64,000 bases of DNA from Hyaloperonospora brassicae (taxonomy: Eukaryota > Oomycota > Peronosporomycetes > Peronosporales > Peronosporaceae): NCBI GenBank assembly GCA_947650285.1, contig CANTFL010001244.1:186001-250000 (forward strand), written 5' to 3'. This document shows positions 33,061 to 47,770 of this stretch, one piece after another. The notes beneath the pieces were generated by a model, which saw only the letters and a list, made by a program, of their open reading frames with translations, was not told where the DNA came from and searched no databases. The position numbers were made by a program, and so were the translations under genes. Within the stretch, counting starts at the first letter, position 1, and each line of letters opens with the position of its first letter.

Positions 33061-36000
33061 TATGATGTATAAGAATGTCTACCATTTATTTACGCATTGT
33101 TAAGAAAGCATTGGACCATTAAGAAAGTACTTTTATTGATTTAAGATAGGGCGATCAAAGCACAGAAGAATATTTTAAATTCCTAACACGCGTACACCTT
33201 TTTTGCAAGTCCTTGCGTGGATATACGGTGCCTGCTGTCAATACTAGAGAGGTTACGTGTTGTGTTTTCCACATATAGCGCCAGCGAGTATGTCGGTCCA
33301 GGGTGAGCAATAAGTGCCAGCGAAGTTGTAATCTTGACGAAAAACAAGCGTATTTTCTGATAGACGGCGTCGGTCAAGCCTTTTCAAGTGACAAGACGGG
33401 GACCTCACAGACGTATCAGATGTTTCGGATCCAGCAAAAAGCCGGTGGTGCTCAGGCAAGGGTAACGTGACTTCTTTTGTGGAGCATACAGCCCCTTGAC
33501 CTGTGTTCTAAAATGCTTCGACGTCCACACTTTTGCTAAAGTCAGAGGAAGTGAAAGGTTTGTAGGCTGCATATTCAATCAATTTCTGGAGGAACTTGGC
33601 TTCGTACAATCATTCATACGAGACCGACGATTGTACCAACGGTAAAATACATATTTAACATCGTTTTTTTTAGGAAAGCGCCCTACTGTCCAACTACACC
33701 GGCGTTTATTTATGCGTTATAATTTATTCATGAACTTTCGACTGACTTCTATACTAAGGTTTGTGTCGCGACCCAGAATTTAAAGTTTGCAGCTATTTAA
33801 AACATACCAATCATCCAGCAAGATTGTCATTTTGTCGATCAAGCGACCGAACAGATTCTGGAGACAAATGGATGATCGCCACGCGCATAGTCAAACTGCG
33901 GGATAGAGAGCGATACCGATGAAGAGGTATAATTGTAGGAAACGCTAGGTTTCGATGACTCCAAGAGGCAAATTAAGGATCGATGGAGATGAAGAGGGGA
34001 ACGATTACAATGGCTATTTAATACATGTGGAAGACATAGAATAAATTTTGTTTAAACGCGGAAAGAGTGAGCCACACCACGCTGTGAAGGACTTAGTAAT
34101 AAGTGAGCGTGAAGAAGATGTAGAAAAAGAAGAAGTGAGACAATTAAATAAGTTCCGAAATACCTTACGTCATTTCTTAAGCTGCAAAAATTGATACAAT
34201 GTTGGTAACACATCAAAATGTCCGTCTTGTTGCTCAAGAAAAATAAAAGCCAGTTAATCGGTCTATTATACATCGAACCATCAGCTCAGACGTGATATAT
34301 GAACCCAATCTTATGCTAAAATTTAGCTCTACCGGTATAATGCAAATCACTATCAACACTCACGCACTCTTGGAAAGTATGGGGTTTAAGTATCGCGGCC
34401 TTTTTTCGACGGTCAATAAAAAAGAGTAAGAGAAGTCACCCTCAATGGAAACGGAACGCCTTCAACGGTTAATTATCGTGGCGTCATATTATAAATCGAA
34501 TGCGACGATGACTGGTCCAGACAACGTAAAACTAGCCATTTAACGACCGACACAACATTTAAATAAATTCAGACGGAAAACGAGTGTTTAAGATACGAAA
34601 GTACGCCCCACTGAAGATATCATTTAAATGAATATGGAAATAGTATCGCCAGGAAGGCGAATTTACGTGAGATTAGCCGTTTACCCACAATCTGAAAGAG
34701 ACGAGCATCTCACAAAATAAGATGTTCAAATCATTCTGTTAAGGCTAAAAAAAGTGGTATATACCTGGTATTTGCAGTTGTCAAACAAATAGAACTTTTT
34801 TCGTCAACTGCCGATAGTAAAGATTGGCTGAAACGCTATTCAATAAAAAAATTTATTGAATACACTTATCACACAATATTCGGTCGGCGCAATCGAGATT
34901 TTTATCGACACATGCAGAAGTCTAGGCACGCTTCTAATTTCATCCGACTATATAAACACACACAATTAGCACGAATATAACCCGAGAAGAAGAAAAGACA
35001 AAGGTGACCACAACGAACACATTTTTAATCAATTTTGGTGATATACTCTGATTTAATTTATACAATCTTTTTTATCTGGACGATATTGAAACAGTAGATA
35101 AGCCTATCGTTCGTTTAATTTCTTTGTGAAATTGCAATAAATAACGTAATCGGGTGCGCTAAAATAGGTCAGAGTAGTCTCGTCGACGTCAGAAAATGTT
35201 GAATAATCATATATAGTAATGAAGTGCACCAGCCAGATTTCCAATGTGTCAACAGGGTACTGAGTGGAGATACAACCTGTACAATATGCGTGACGAGCGT
35301 ATACGTCGGTAGGAATAGCCATCCAATTCGGGAAGATTAAATAGATGGTCCCGATAAATAACACGTACACCATCTTGCTCTAGCTGCCATCATTAAAGAT
35401 GACATTCGGGCTGCGACCGGAGTAGGAGAACAATTTAAAGTAGTAATATACATGATATACAGAGTGACTGAAGCGCGTACGATTACGAAAGATACAATAC
35501 ATCAGCGTCAGAAAAACATTGAATCAAAGCAAGCAGGTAATAAGAGAAAATACCATTAACAGAAAAAATTTACCAGCGGAACAGGCTTAGATATCAAATT
35601 TGACCTTTTCGAACACCGAACGACGAATGGCGTGATAAATTACATTATCAATTGGATTGAAGTGATCGAAGTGACATTTGGACAGCTCAAGATCACGGTG
35701 AATGTATGCACCACGAAGTGAGTAAGGGCGACCGAAAACTTGTCCCATTTTTTCAGCTTCCACTACAAACTTTCCAACATCTTCGCGACACGTGTCTCTG
35801 TAAATTATAATTGCCCATAAAGTAGCTACTTAATGTCATTATGCACGGTCTTTTAATTTTTGCAACAGGAGGAGCTATACAACTTTACTCGCCAGGTCAT
35901 TTAAGTATCAGGATCAAGACTCAGAATGTGTTTATTTCCAAACGGGCTGTTACAGTCAGTTGAACAATTGGTAGAAGCAAAATACGTGTTTTAATCATCA

Positions 36001-39000
36001 GGTGCCCCAGAACAGCTCGACGGGTGTGAATGCGAAAGAGAAGAACGTATGTATTGCCATAGTGCATAAGAGCAGGGAGAGAAGGATGAAGAAAACAGGC
36101 GATCTCACATAAGGACAAAAACCCTTATCAATTGATGAGGACAAGGTGTAACATCCTTGCCATAAATTGTTATAATAGTTAGAACAAAGTGTTGATGAAC
36201 ATCCAGAAAGCACGAACGATAAGTGATTATGAGGTAGGTCGCGATGGGAATCGTATGCTATGCACCGACCAAGATCTTATTAGCAACAAATGATAATTAT
36301 TAAGCGGTCAGGATCTCTTCGACAAGAGGTGCCAACTTTATTTGTCGCCGAATAATGACAAAGGCTTTTATTTTTTTAAGGTAGTGTCAGCCCAGATTCT
36401 TTAACTAGGCTAGGTAAACGGTAAAGGATTTATTTGTATTAAGAGGTCCTTTATAAGTTTAAAGTCTGGATTACGTCACATCATACGGTAGTAGCCCTCA
36501 TCCTTGAAAATAAATGTAGGGTACTAAATGGGATACAGTTGGATTGATACAATGTGACGGCTACGTTTGCATACGTAATTATAGATGCCGCTGTTTCAGT
36601 CGTTTAGAAAGGTTGCCAAGATTAACTGAAGTATGAAAATCATCGTACAACCGATTGACGCGTCATGAGTACATATATTACTGATATTAACACCTTAACA
36701 TCATCGAGAACAACAGCCAAAATTGACACATGAGTGTGGGCTGGACAGATTGTATGGTAATTTCGCGTGACCCTGTTTGTTCGTAATGTACTTCCATTGA
36801 CAAGTGAGTATCTCGACGGGTGTGTCGTGCTTAGACTATCTTCTGATTGTGCTACGGGTACCACACAAATAATTAACGCGAGAGAATGACTATGGCTTCC
36901 CCGACGAGTCAGAAAAATATTAGCTAGTACTGAAGCAAAAGTTAGTGGTGTTTAATATTCTCTCATAAAAATCAGGACTGATGCAAATGATGTTCATGAC
37001 GTCGACCATCAATAGTACAACGCTAAATTTACTCGACACCGTGAATTCCGTGCGTATGGACTACTCGTCGAGTTAGGGCAAAAATAACAATCGATAACTA
37101 TTCGCTAATAGCTTTTAAATAAATTTAGCTTTCATACAAACCTCCTCAAAGAACTTGTTTGTAGCGAAAATAATCGTTCACGCAATACCTTCCACAAAAA
37201 CTTCTTATTAGAGTGTGCTTTCAATCAACCTTTCCAGTAAATTATATGGACAAGCATCGTCTTTAACTTCATTATTTGTAACGGCGACATGCATTCCGTT
37301 GCAAACATACCCTCCCTCATCCTACAGTATTTGCGTCGGCAAAACAATTCTGGTCATACTTATTTATGTGATAAGAGTCACATACTGCACACTTGCCAGG
37401 GTTGGTCATCATTGAATTTAGAGTGTCCAATCAACCTTCCACTCATTTACAGCTATCTTTACGAATAATTACATGACAAATTGTCACAGTAGTATACTGT
37501 GACGTGGTCTGAGACTGCAGGTCGGGTCTAAATTAATTACTCGTCAGCCCAATTGTCAAGACAAAACTTCGATCATATACTGACTTAGAACCCGCCCTTT
37601 CATGCAAACCTCGCATGATGCTACATTTTATGCATCAGTAGGGAACTAGGATGCGATGCTGGTCCATAGAGACGCCCACGACATTGCGCCCCTGTTGAGC
37701 AATGCACGTAACAGCTACACCCTTTCCCGTAGTCATGTCATTTCATCAGTCGGCGTCTCAAATTACATCAATTATCAGATCACTTTGTGCGTCAACATCT
37801 TTCATATATTGTACATAATGTTTCTTGATTTTTGGTATAAATCAACTTCCTGAACGATCTCATCTTTACGTCAATACGTTGCTTTGTTTGACATTGCACG
37901 TATCGACTTATCTAGCCGACCACATATACAAATTCTTACTGCGTACGTATCGCCAAATACATTTTGACCTAAGAAGTTCGCTATCCGGAAATTTATGCCG
38001 TTAGCAGGTGCTCCTTTGATTTTACCCGTATACGTGTTGCACACAGTGATCCTGATTCCTCTTGTCTCCTTTGAAATAATGAAGGCGTGTATATAACTTT
38101 ATAAAAAAGCAAAGATTGGTTAAGTCTTCACAGTATTTTTTAGTGGATATTCATTGCATTATTGCTTTGCCCGACTGTAACGCCTGAATACGTGCTAAGT
38201 AGATCCAAACGTGATTTTGTCCAAGCATTTCAACATCCTTATCTACAATTAATGTCACCCACGTAAAGTGGGAACAATACGTATTTTTCATTTTCATCGA
38301 AAGAACACATACAAGATTATGTATTACATTGCTCAAGCCCATACCGTGTAAACCATCTCTTTGCTGCAACATTCCACTCTCTTACAAGCTAAATTAGACC
38401 AAAAGGTGCATCGCGAACCTCTTACACCTAATCTCACATAAATAATTATTTAGAGATTCCGAGTATTGTTTAATCTCTAAATACCACCTATAGGCTTTGT
38501 TTGTATGACACTGGTATGCAGGCTAATATAACAGGCAAGTTTCCACGAAGACCCTCAGAGTTGCCATCCGTGCAACAGAGCTGCATGTATTGCCAAATTA
38601 GATTTCTGCTCGTTCCGTGTCATCGCAAGCTACAGTCCCTTCTCGAAAACGAACGACGACCTCAAACTGATTAGTTTTATAAACTATACACCCACCTGGG
38701 CTTATTGACCTCACTGTCTTTCGGCATTTCACTTTCCATAATCAACTTTGTCCTTCTCGAAATTCTATTGAATTCAAGCCTTCGTCCATAGCTGCTGTCT
38801 ATTGATTTGCACATATTAAGTGCATCGCCCGCCGATAACCTTTAAAATCTGGTTTCGATTGCGCGAGAACCATACTCCCCGCAATCAATGATATTCGTGT
38901 TCTCAAAGCAGCATTATTCGTAATTTTTTGTCAAGTTATTTCGCGCATAGATGATGCTCATTCCTCAATTGTGTTTCGATATGAAATGATTTGCTCTTTA

Positions 39001-42000
39001 CCAATCCGTCCTTTCGTCTTTTGCGCTCTCTGCTTCGCCTGGTCCCAATACTATCGGCCTTCTGTGGTCTATCAGCTGGTTAAAATTGATACTTAGCGTT
39101 ATATAATTAAATCACATCCTCTATTGCGTTGCTTAGGTCGAACGAACAATCGTTATCATGTCTTTAGCAGCACGAACAGAATCAAAAAACCGCTTACACG
39201 TATCACATTCATTATCAGTAATGAACCACCTGCAAATATTTCTTCATCCGCGTATTCAATGTTTTTACTTGTGTCGTGTTCTAGATCATCACCTGTAGCT
39301 TCATTAACTACGTATTCGCTGTGGTCGCTTTCATCCGTGTCATTTGCGGCCAATTCGTTGCTATAAGGGACATATTCGCAATTATCCGCTGTAGTGGCCT
39401 CTTCACTTCTAAATTTTCTGCGAAGGAAAGCTACAACCTGGCGCAAATTAAACACTTTGCGTATCCTCGAATTTGCTCTCCTTCCTGTCTTCATATGCAC
39501 CATCGTCTTCTAGCAAGTAACATTTGGGTACGTTGCCACCCAGACAAAAACTTTTCCTTTTGGATCGTCATTGGTTAAACTGGAAGCCTATTCGCTCCCT
39601 ATTCGTATCTGCTAAACATTCGGTAAACGCTTTTGCGAAACGCTATTCCTAAATTTTGGTCCGACTCATTAACTTTTACCACCCTCTGCATTGTCCTACT
39701 CAATATTGCTACTATAACACTTCATATTTGCAAAATTATTTGACAGATAATACATATCCGAACACTTGAGACTAGAATCAGCATATTAACCCTCCGCGAC
39801 ATACTCTAATTTGAACGGATGCGTCTGACTTATATGGAAAAAATAGTTTCTGATTTAGACAGCTTTTACTTAAGCATAAAACATAAGACTTTATTAATTC
39901 AAATTATGGGATCCTCGTCTTCGTCATTCCGGTTTTATTCTGGTGTGTTTATAGCGAGAATCAGGTGTGGCTCTTGGGATCAACTCTCGTATACACCATG
40001 CCTCTATCTTCTTCCAATGGTCCCACTGCTTCATTGCAATTTTTATAACTTTGCCTGTTAGATTTTGAATAGGATCCCCAATTATGTTAACCATCGTCAC
40101 TCAATTGACGAGCTACTATAGCCTCAACTATCTTGCCAAATTGTCGTTGTGCCCAATTAATATTGCAATGAGCGGACGAGTAATCACTCAGACTTTATGT
40201 TTGCACAATTTTAAAACAACGAAGTAGCCTCAGTAACAATCTAACAACATCTCTTGCGAAGGATTATAAGCGTCGGCTTGCCAATTTAGATCTTAAGTGA
40301 CCAGATTGACACAAAGATAGTTTGTGATCACAAGAAAGTGTCAGGCATACTCGATTGCAAATGAGCTCTACTTCTTGCTTAAAGGTTGCGTACTAAAAGC
40401 ACGGACGAATACAGATAATGTAAAAAATTTTAGTTTTCGCGTCCTGTGTGGAAACATGATCATAATATCATTGCCTGGACAATGCAATAAAAAGATATAC
40501 TTAGGCAACTGTTTCTCACTTTCTACTTCCGTTATGACGCGAATAATTCACCTAAGCCGATCAATGCATATTTGACATTAGATGGTGCGCATTTGATGGA
40601 GTACCCTTGCATTTCATGTTTTGTTCAGCGCTTCGTTTATGCTTATCCATTATCTGGGAGGTAAATTTCGGGAAAATACCACTTATCCCTCAATTAGCAG
40701 GAAATTGAATATTAGTTAATGTATTTGGCTGCAGTGCACATTAGTGCACTAGAGAGAGTCATGTTTATACAGCACAATCTTCAGCGTTCAAGTCAAGTAT
40801 AATCGATGATACCGAGGATTCCAGCACTTACTTCAGCAATTTTTCTATCGCACTTGCGGTACTTTTAAAAAATCGACTAAGGAATTGATCAGCATCTGTG
40901 TCCTTTGCAAATGACGTTTACGGTCATGACTCCCTCGAAAAGCTACATCGTAGTACTTCTACATAATCCGATGATAGATTTGATTACGGGGGGAAAGACG
41001 ATACGGCGTGTGTCGCGAGCAATGATTGTGTGAAATACAGCAAGCAATGCAGTGTCGTGTATTAACTTGAAGAGAACAGATTCACCATCGGTCACTGTGA
41101 AACTGTACAAAATCATTTGTTGCAAAATTTAAACCTACGCGTCATATATCTCGTTTCTAAGACTTTGATTGGTCATCATCATTTAATATGACGGATATTC
41201 GACTACATCGTAAAAACAGTGGACTTCTCACTGATGGGCTAGGCAGCAGTCTCGAAAAAGGTTTGAGCAAAAGTGCTGTAGCAGTAACAATAAGTGGTTA
41301 TGTCTTATAATTCACCCTGCAATTACAAATTTATAAAAATGACAATCGTTTTTCACCCGTAGTGAGGAGTTTAGTCTGATTACGGCCGTGCATTATTGTA
41401 CATAGTTCATATACACAATAAATTGCCTATCGATTAATCGTTAGAATCTGAACATTTTAGAGCATACTTCACGAAAAAGGTTCACTTTTAATGCGCTGAG
41501 TATATTAGCTCATCTGGTCACATCTGGCGCAATTGGTAACAAGAAAATGCGCTTCGTGCCATCTGGGTCATACTATATTGCGAAGCAGCCATTGTTTAGT
41601 TCCGGCTTCACTTGCGACATAAAATGATGTGTCTTGGTCAGCAATCGCCAACACTAGTGATTGTGTCGAACTTTTGTAGATAACAGCAAATTAACGCTTT
41701 CAATTATCAATTCAAGACCACTTCATACTTATGGGTTGAACGAGTAAGCTGTAATGTCCATTGTTCGTAGATTGGAAGGGTTTGTGCACGTGCGCTGCGA
41801 TCCCGAAATTTAGTCCGGGGGTGTTGACAATCATTATACCAAGGCAGATTGTAATCGCCTTAAACCATCTCTGGATAGGAAGAACGTTTTTTCCGACAAC
41901 TACGTATGATGTGGTTATTCGCTTGCCGATTACCCGAAGTTGGGGATTGTACACAATCTATGGTCTCAAATAATGGTTTGAATTCTCCGGACATGGCACT

Positions 42001-43848
42001 ACGACATTTGTTGTCCGAAATTACATACTTAACCGAGCTGCGGACGAATATACAAAAAAAATTCAATGACCTCATACCGGTCTCAAAAATAAGATACATA
42101 TCTGTTAAAAAGTGGCTGTGACACCTCTCATCTCTAGCAACATAGATAGCCGTTTCTAGACCATTTCACTAATAATTCTCTTTTTAGATGGGACAGCGCG
42201 CTCACGCAAACGAAAATGATAGAAATCATCAATGAAGATCCATCATAAAAGATACATAGTCGTTCACTTTAGTTATGGTATCATCTTATCTCGAGAGCGG
42301 CCGCTGCTTGATGACTAAGTACTTTAAATCCTTCTAATCTTACCTCATATGAGCAGTTACGTCCCTCAGCAATTCGCGTAAAACATGTATAGAAATTACA
42401 TCCTTGATTACAGATTCACCCCCACAAATCGAATTGGGCTTGTGCAATATCTTAGTATGTTTTTATCATCCGCTGGACAATATTTGAAGATAATTTCGTC
42501 CATTTTAGACCTGCCAGGAGGCCGCATGTTCCCCTAAAAGACCTCCACCAGCCATATCATGGTAGCATATTCTTCCCCCGCGGCGTAAACTTTGATCTGA
42601 TTGACCTTGTCACTCGATCGCGCGAGAAGCTATTATGTTTAAAGTTTAGCGATTGTATTATATTTGCAGTAGTGCTAATTCCCTGTCAAAATTGAGGTTA
42701 TTTCACGGCTGCGTACATTTACACGCTTTTGAGCTCTATCAGAGGGTCATCCTATGGCAATCGGATGAGCATGTGGCAGGCATCCCAATGGTTTGGTGCT
42801 TCTAGCTAATTTATAATGCATACTTGTCAATCAATGAAAATATAAGCATAACGTATGAGTTGTCATCCAAATTTGTTACAACTGAAGGTTTTATCGTACT
42901 GATATATTCTAGCGTGCAGTGAAGCACACAGCACATTTCTTGACTCTTACAAGTGTGCCTATTTGATACGTAGCACTATCCTCGTTGGTAGTGTGCCTTG
43001 CAACAGGCCATAACAGTAATTTAAGTTGATTTCCCGTTTGTAATCTCTTGTTACCGTGTGTGTAACACATCTCGCTTCCCACAAGACAAGGGTCATTGGG
43101 CTCTATGCCTACATTTCTAAATGCCTCAATGAAGGATAGGGTGCTGAGATAAGTTAGCTTGCCTGAAACTAAATTTTTATCGCTCCGTCACGGTAATCAA
43201 TTTCAATACTCTCTAGTATGAGGCTGACAAAATTATGAGCAAGACAATGCATGTACGCAGTAGCTCTTTTTTAATCAATGGGCTTCCAAACGATAACATC
43301 TGACGAGGTATCGTGTCGTTTGGGCGTAAGCGTGTACATCAGTCCTAACTTATTTACGTTCATATAATCAGGACAAACCCTGAACACGTTACGCGCTGAC
43401 TCAGTAGTTTGTCTAAGCCTCCTATCGATGATACATACAACATTAACACGTATGAATCGTAGAGACTAAGCATTCATTCCCAGGCGTTGGTACGCTCACC
43501 AAACTTGGGCATGCCAAGCTTGAATTTTATCGCATGGTACTTGATGCAATACGATCAAATGGATACCCTAAGTTCAACAAAATATCTAAGTAGCGAGTCA
43601 ATCCTTGTCGCTTTAAATTGCAAAAATTACGCATCAAGCTTGCAGACGACGCACATGGATCGTCCCACCAACACCCATATTAGCCAGCTGCTGTCTCAAC
43701 AGGTTATAATGTTCTTACCCGATTCCCATCTACCATTTTACTGATACACTTCGTGTTATGAAGCAAGGCTATCTTTCCCCCGGCCGTGCCAACCTTACGT
43801 TTTTAGAATTTGACAAAAGAGGCGCGCGAAATCAATACCAGCGACTCG

Positions 43849-44241
43849 TGTAACGGGGCAGCCCGTTACATGGAAATTGTCATTTGAGAGATAATGACAA
43901 TATAGAATATTAAGTTGAATATTTTTTGAACAATATCACCGATAGTGGTGATATTGGTGAGGCGACCAAAGGGTCTGCTCATTGGTTGATATCGTGATGA
44001 AATCAACTCACCAATCGCCGCAAGACGCGCGCAATGAGTGGTGACGAGACGTCACCATACACTCAGTTAGATTAGTATAATTAAGTCAAGTCAAACAAGA
44101 GAGACAGTGATTAAAGACTTAATTATATTAATATAACAGTTTTACTTTTCCCTTATCTACGCTTCCTCGTTTGCCTCGTGTACGTGTGTCGGGGCACCTC
44201 AACCCTTGCGTTAAGTTCACGCAAGTGTGTGCCCCGTTACA
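43849..44241 (+). repeat. 5' LTR of E3
   Basis: 393 bp. The first bases form a hairpin (TGTAACGGG / CCCGTTACA, 4-nt loop). Further hairpins lie inside (AATATCACC / GGTGATATT; GGTGACG / CGTCACC; CTTGCGT / ACGCAAG). The family core CAAGACGCGCGCAATGAG starts at 44021. Confidence 0.95.
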
Positions 44242-44259
44242 CCTGGTAGCACTTTGTAG
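44242..44259 (+). other. Primer-binding site of E3
   Basis: CCTGGTAGCACTTTGTAG lies directly after the LTR and is identical to the EB site at 15983. Minus-strand DNA synthesis would start here from a tRNA. Confidence 0.75.
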
Positions 44260-44285
44260 TCCTTCCAAGGACCACAGCATCCAGC

Positions 44286-45436
44286 ATGAACATGTTGGAT
44301 GATGATACCTTTTACGCCACGCGTGAAGGGTTGAATCATTTGAGTGGCATCGAATGGAGTGCGGTAGAACGAATGAGTTCTACCGTAGGCGAACTCGTCG
44401 TTAGCGCCATGTTGGAGTATCTAGACATAGACCAACAGAATGCCGCTATAGCCAAGTTCATCCAAAGTGAACTTGTCGCCGAAAGAAAGAAAGTAGCCTT
44501 GCTTCACCAGCAAGGCTCTCAACAGGCCGAGCAGTTGAGAGAACTCGGTGCTCAACAGACAGATTGTTGAGACATCAGCAATTCCATGCTGCTGTGGGCG
44601 GGACGGCACATGCGCGTCGTCCCGAGTTCATAAAGGTTGACATCTCTAAGTACAGTGGAGTCTCGGAAGTCTCCCGGTTACTGTGGTTAGTCGAACTCAA
44701 CAGAGCCTTAAGGGCTCGTCGCGTCGAAGATGATCAAATGAAACTCACATTTTCTCAAACCCACTTGGCAGGACGTGCCAAAACTTGGTCCCTGGGGCTC
44801 GAGAGTAGCGAACTAAACGTGTTTAGGTAGCTAGATGACTTCAAGGCCCGGCTTAGACAAACGTTTGAGCCGCCACGGGCTGAGTTCAGGGCTCGTTCAG
44901 AGCTCCTGAAACTCAAGCAGGGTAAGCGTGATGTGCACGCTGACGCACAACATATACCACTCCTCGCGAGTAGTATAACTGCTAACCCAGTTCATGAACA
45001 CACGTTGATTACGGTGTTCATGCACGGGCTCGCAGAAGGGCCCGTCAGGAGCCACCTGTTCCGCCTTGAGCTGAATACGCTGGAAGATGCGATATCAGCC
45101 GCGGAACAGGAAGACTTTAGCATGAGACAGGCTCATGCTAGCTCAAACTCTTATCGAACACCAAGACGACAAGAGATCGGAGGTCCAGAACCAATGGACC
45201 TCTGCTATGTTGAGAGCGAGAGACCTCGCTCTTCATACAACAAGCGAATGCAGAAATGCAATCGCTGTCAGAAGTTAGGGCACTTCGCACATGATTGTAG
45301 TGCTCCACTCCCAGTACCAAACAGTACTGAGCGAAATGGACGACCATTCGCCAAGAAGGGCAATGGGCGTGAGTCCAGCGCTGTTGAGAAGCCGCAACAA
45401 CAAAACGGACCATCAAAAAATGGACAGGGTCAGTAG
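44286..45436 (+). pseudogene. gag of E3 (frameshift and stop)
   Basis: It starts at ATG 44286 (MNMLDDDTFYATREG). The frame ends at 44570 and gag continues in another frame from about 44565, stops at 44828-44830, and stays open in that frame to 45436. It contains the capsid-like part (FKARLRQTFEPPRAEF; VFMHGLAEGPVRSHLF) and an intact CCHC zinc knuckle (CNRCQKLGHFAHDC near 45258-45299), which binds the element's RNA. A Gln/Asn/Lys-rich end follows. Breaks: one frameshift and one stop. Confidence 0.9.
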
Positions 45437-45499
45437 GGGCGGAGCGCCCTACTGATACAGCAACATTAAGAGAATTTGCAAATCTCTAGACGAAAGTTT

Positions 45500-46188
45500 C
45501 TCCAGACACACAATCATTGTGTGTCTCTGCACCTGGTGATGACGTTTCGCTCATCACCTTGAAGTTGGAAGCGAGAAATGATTTGTCGCTTCGTGCCCTA
45601 GTAGACTGTGGGGCGTCGAACAACTTTGTTCGTCGCCAGTCGCCAGAGGGTCGTAGGCTCAAGTTCGTTGAGCACGACATTTCCCTCACGAGGATGACGG
45701 TGCGCCTTGCAACAGGCGCATCGATTACCGTTAAGAAACGGGTAGTAGGAATCCACTACACGTTAGAGGGCGAACAGTACGATGATGACTTCATCGTACT
45801 GGATCTGGATGACAAGTTTGATGTCATCCTGGGATTACCTTGGCTCAGAAAGTACGAGCCAAGGGTGAGCTGGCAGCATCGATCCGTGAAGATACCTGCC
45901 GCTTGTTCATCAGACGGCCATCTGATGAACGTCATGGAGCGTACACAAGCGTGTGGATGTTCTGCAAGTGAGTGCGATGGCCTTACTTGCGGTACGGTCG
46001 TTATCACGACTGCACAAGATCACAGTGTAGTTAATCACCACAATGTGGAGCAAGCTCCCGGCGGCTGTACAGAAGTACAGGCTGCGCCGAAGGTCCACCA
46101 CTCGAATAAGTCGAGTGGACTGGGACGTGGATGTACGCCTAGCGGGCAACATCCTAGCAAGAGTAAACCGGTTGCCCACAAGCGGTAA
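45500..46188 (+). pseudogene. Aspartic protease region of E3
   Basis: The frame is open over more than 220 codons with no ATG at its start, as expected for part of a polyprotein. The active-site loop reads LRALVDCGASNNFVRR (near 45590-45640), with Cys where most retroviral-type proteases have Ser or Thr (D-S/T-G). The flap and dimer part includes DDFIVLDLDDKFDVILGLPW. Perfect hairpins are especially dense (45775-45801, 45807-45829, 45838-45864, 45905-45930). It stops at 46188 before the pol linker. Confidence 0.85.
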
Positions 46189-46242
46189 CACGGATATCCT
46201 AGGTCGACTGGAGAGTCGACCGTAGAGGATCGGTACCTGACA

Positions 46243-47770
46243 GTGGTTGCACAGCCACAGTCAGAAGACGTCGAGGGAATAAGTCCCCACGTACTTGAGG
46301 AAGGACTTCCTCAAGAGTCACTTGCTGAGGGATCAGGACTTCAGCAACCTGTGGAAGCAAGTTCCCAGGAAGAAACCGAGACGTTGAACGTCTTGGTTAA
46401 TGACGGATCAAACGTAGGCGCTTATACGATTGATCTGATTGTGCCTCCGGAATCAACTTCAGAGATAAATCAATTGCCAATGCTTGAATTCAAACGGTTC
46501 TTGCGTGATCTGCGTAGTGACAAGGTCAAACAGATATGCATATTAGTCACCGAAGATGAGTATGTGACCAATATTTGGTCGGCGACAGTGTTTGCTGAGA
46601 ACGAACGGGTTCTCAGCAGCTCATCGATGGACGAAAGTGTCCTCGATGAGAAGATTCGGATTGAGCGATACGTCTCAATCCTAGGAGTCACTTCAGGCAA
46701 ATACTTTGTATAAGGATTTGATCGAATTCAGGGATGTGTTCCCTGAATCCGTACCTTGCGAGTTGCCTAAGGACAAAGGCACTCGACACGAGATCGAGCT
46801 CAAACCGGGCTTGAAGTAATGTGTCATGAAGCAGTGGCCACTGCCTCGTGAGCAAGTACTAGCGATCGACAAGTTCTTTGCCGATCGCTTAGCAGCGGTC
46901 CATGTGAGGGAATTGACCATCCCCTCACAGCTCTCCGATCTTCTGTGTGCGAAAGGCCATAGGAGAATGGCGGATAGTGCACGAATTCAACAAGTTGAAT
47001 GCTGCAACGGTACCGGCTCAGACGCCGATACCGAGAAAGGACGTAATCCTAGATGGTATGTCAAAGAGTACCATCTTCTCGTCCATGTATCTGATGGATG
47101 GCTTCTATCAGATCCTCATGCGTGAATGGGACATCTCGTACACAGCAGTGAGCACTCCCAGCGGTATGCTGTGGGAGTGGATAGTGATGCCACAGGGGCT
47201 GAGCAATTCCCCTGCAACATTCAACAGATGTGTCACAAATCTGTTGAGACCGGTGCGATGCTTCGCACCGAGTTACTTCGAAGGTGTGTTCGTCCATAGC
47301 CGGGATATGGACGGAAAGACGGACGTTGAAGCTCACAGAACTCACGTTCGTCAGGTTCTTCAACTTATGCGCAAGCATAAGTTGTATGCAAACCTCAAGA
47401 AGTGTATATTCGCGGCTAGCAAAATACCACTTCTAGGGTGCATCATGGGTAAACACGGCGTACGCCCTGATCCCAAAAACATCAAGGCGATCACCGACTG
47501 GCCAGTGCCAGTCGATGTCAAGGGACTAAATAAGTTCCTTGGACTAGCGGCGTACTTGCACAAGTACTCGCGCAACTACGCCGAGATGACTGTTCATCTT
47601 TATTGATTGCTCAAGAAAGATGTGAAGTGGACATGGAACGCTGAGTGCCAGCGTTCCTTTGAGGTTATCAAGCAAAGCTTGATGCAATCGCCGATCTTGG
47701 CGATTGTAGATCAGGATAGACTATTTCATGTGGTCTGTGACGCCAGCGATTTGCAATCGGATGTGCATTA
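46243..47770 (+). pseudogene. Linker and reverse transcriptase of E3 (dead)
   Basis: A linker frame (46243-46713) is followed, after a frame change, by the RT start (KQWPLPREQV near 46829), a stop at 46817-46819, and another frame change near 46940. RT blocks are then visible: EWRIVHEFNKLNA, STIFSSMYLMDGFYQI, MPQGLSNSPATFNRCV, then LYANLKKCIF and GLAAYLHKYSRNYAEM. The catalytic motif, normally Y/F-x-D-D, reads SYFEGVFVHSRD (near 47270-47304), so both Asp are lost. A stop at 47604-47606 interrupts the thumb region. Confidence 0.92.

Larger units (their letters stand above)
29881..43848. other. AT-rich, gene-poor repeat debris
   Basis: No gene on either strand is supported. Frames are short and without recognisable motifs. 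One minus-strand frame with an ATG (39503-39156, 115 codons) has an acidic middle and a hydrophobic end (NVIRVSGFLILFVLL) but nothing else in its favour. Decayed repeats listed separately lie at 30.3-31.0, 31.4-31.6 and 32.9 kb. This is probably ancient transposon sequence. Confidence 0.6.

Noticed and set aside
39156..39503. 115-codon minus-strand frame with acidic middle and hydrophobic end
   Set aside because: Single short frame in AT-rich decayed DNA. Length is within chance for 14 kb of such sequence.
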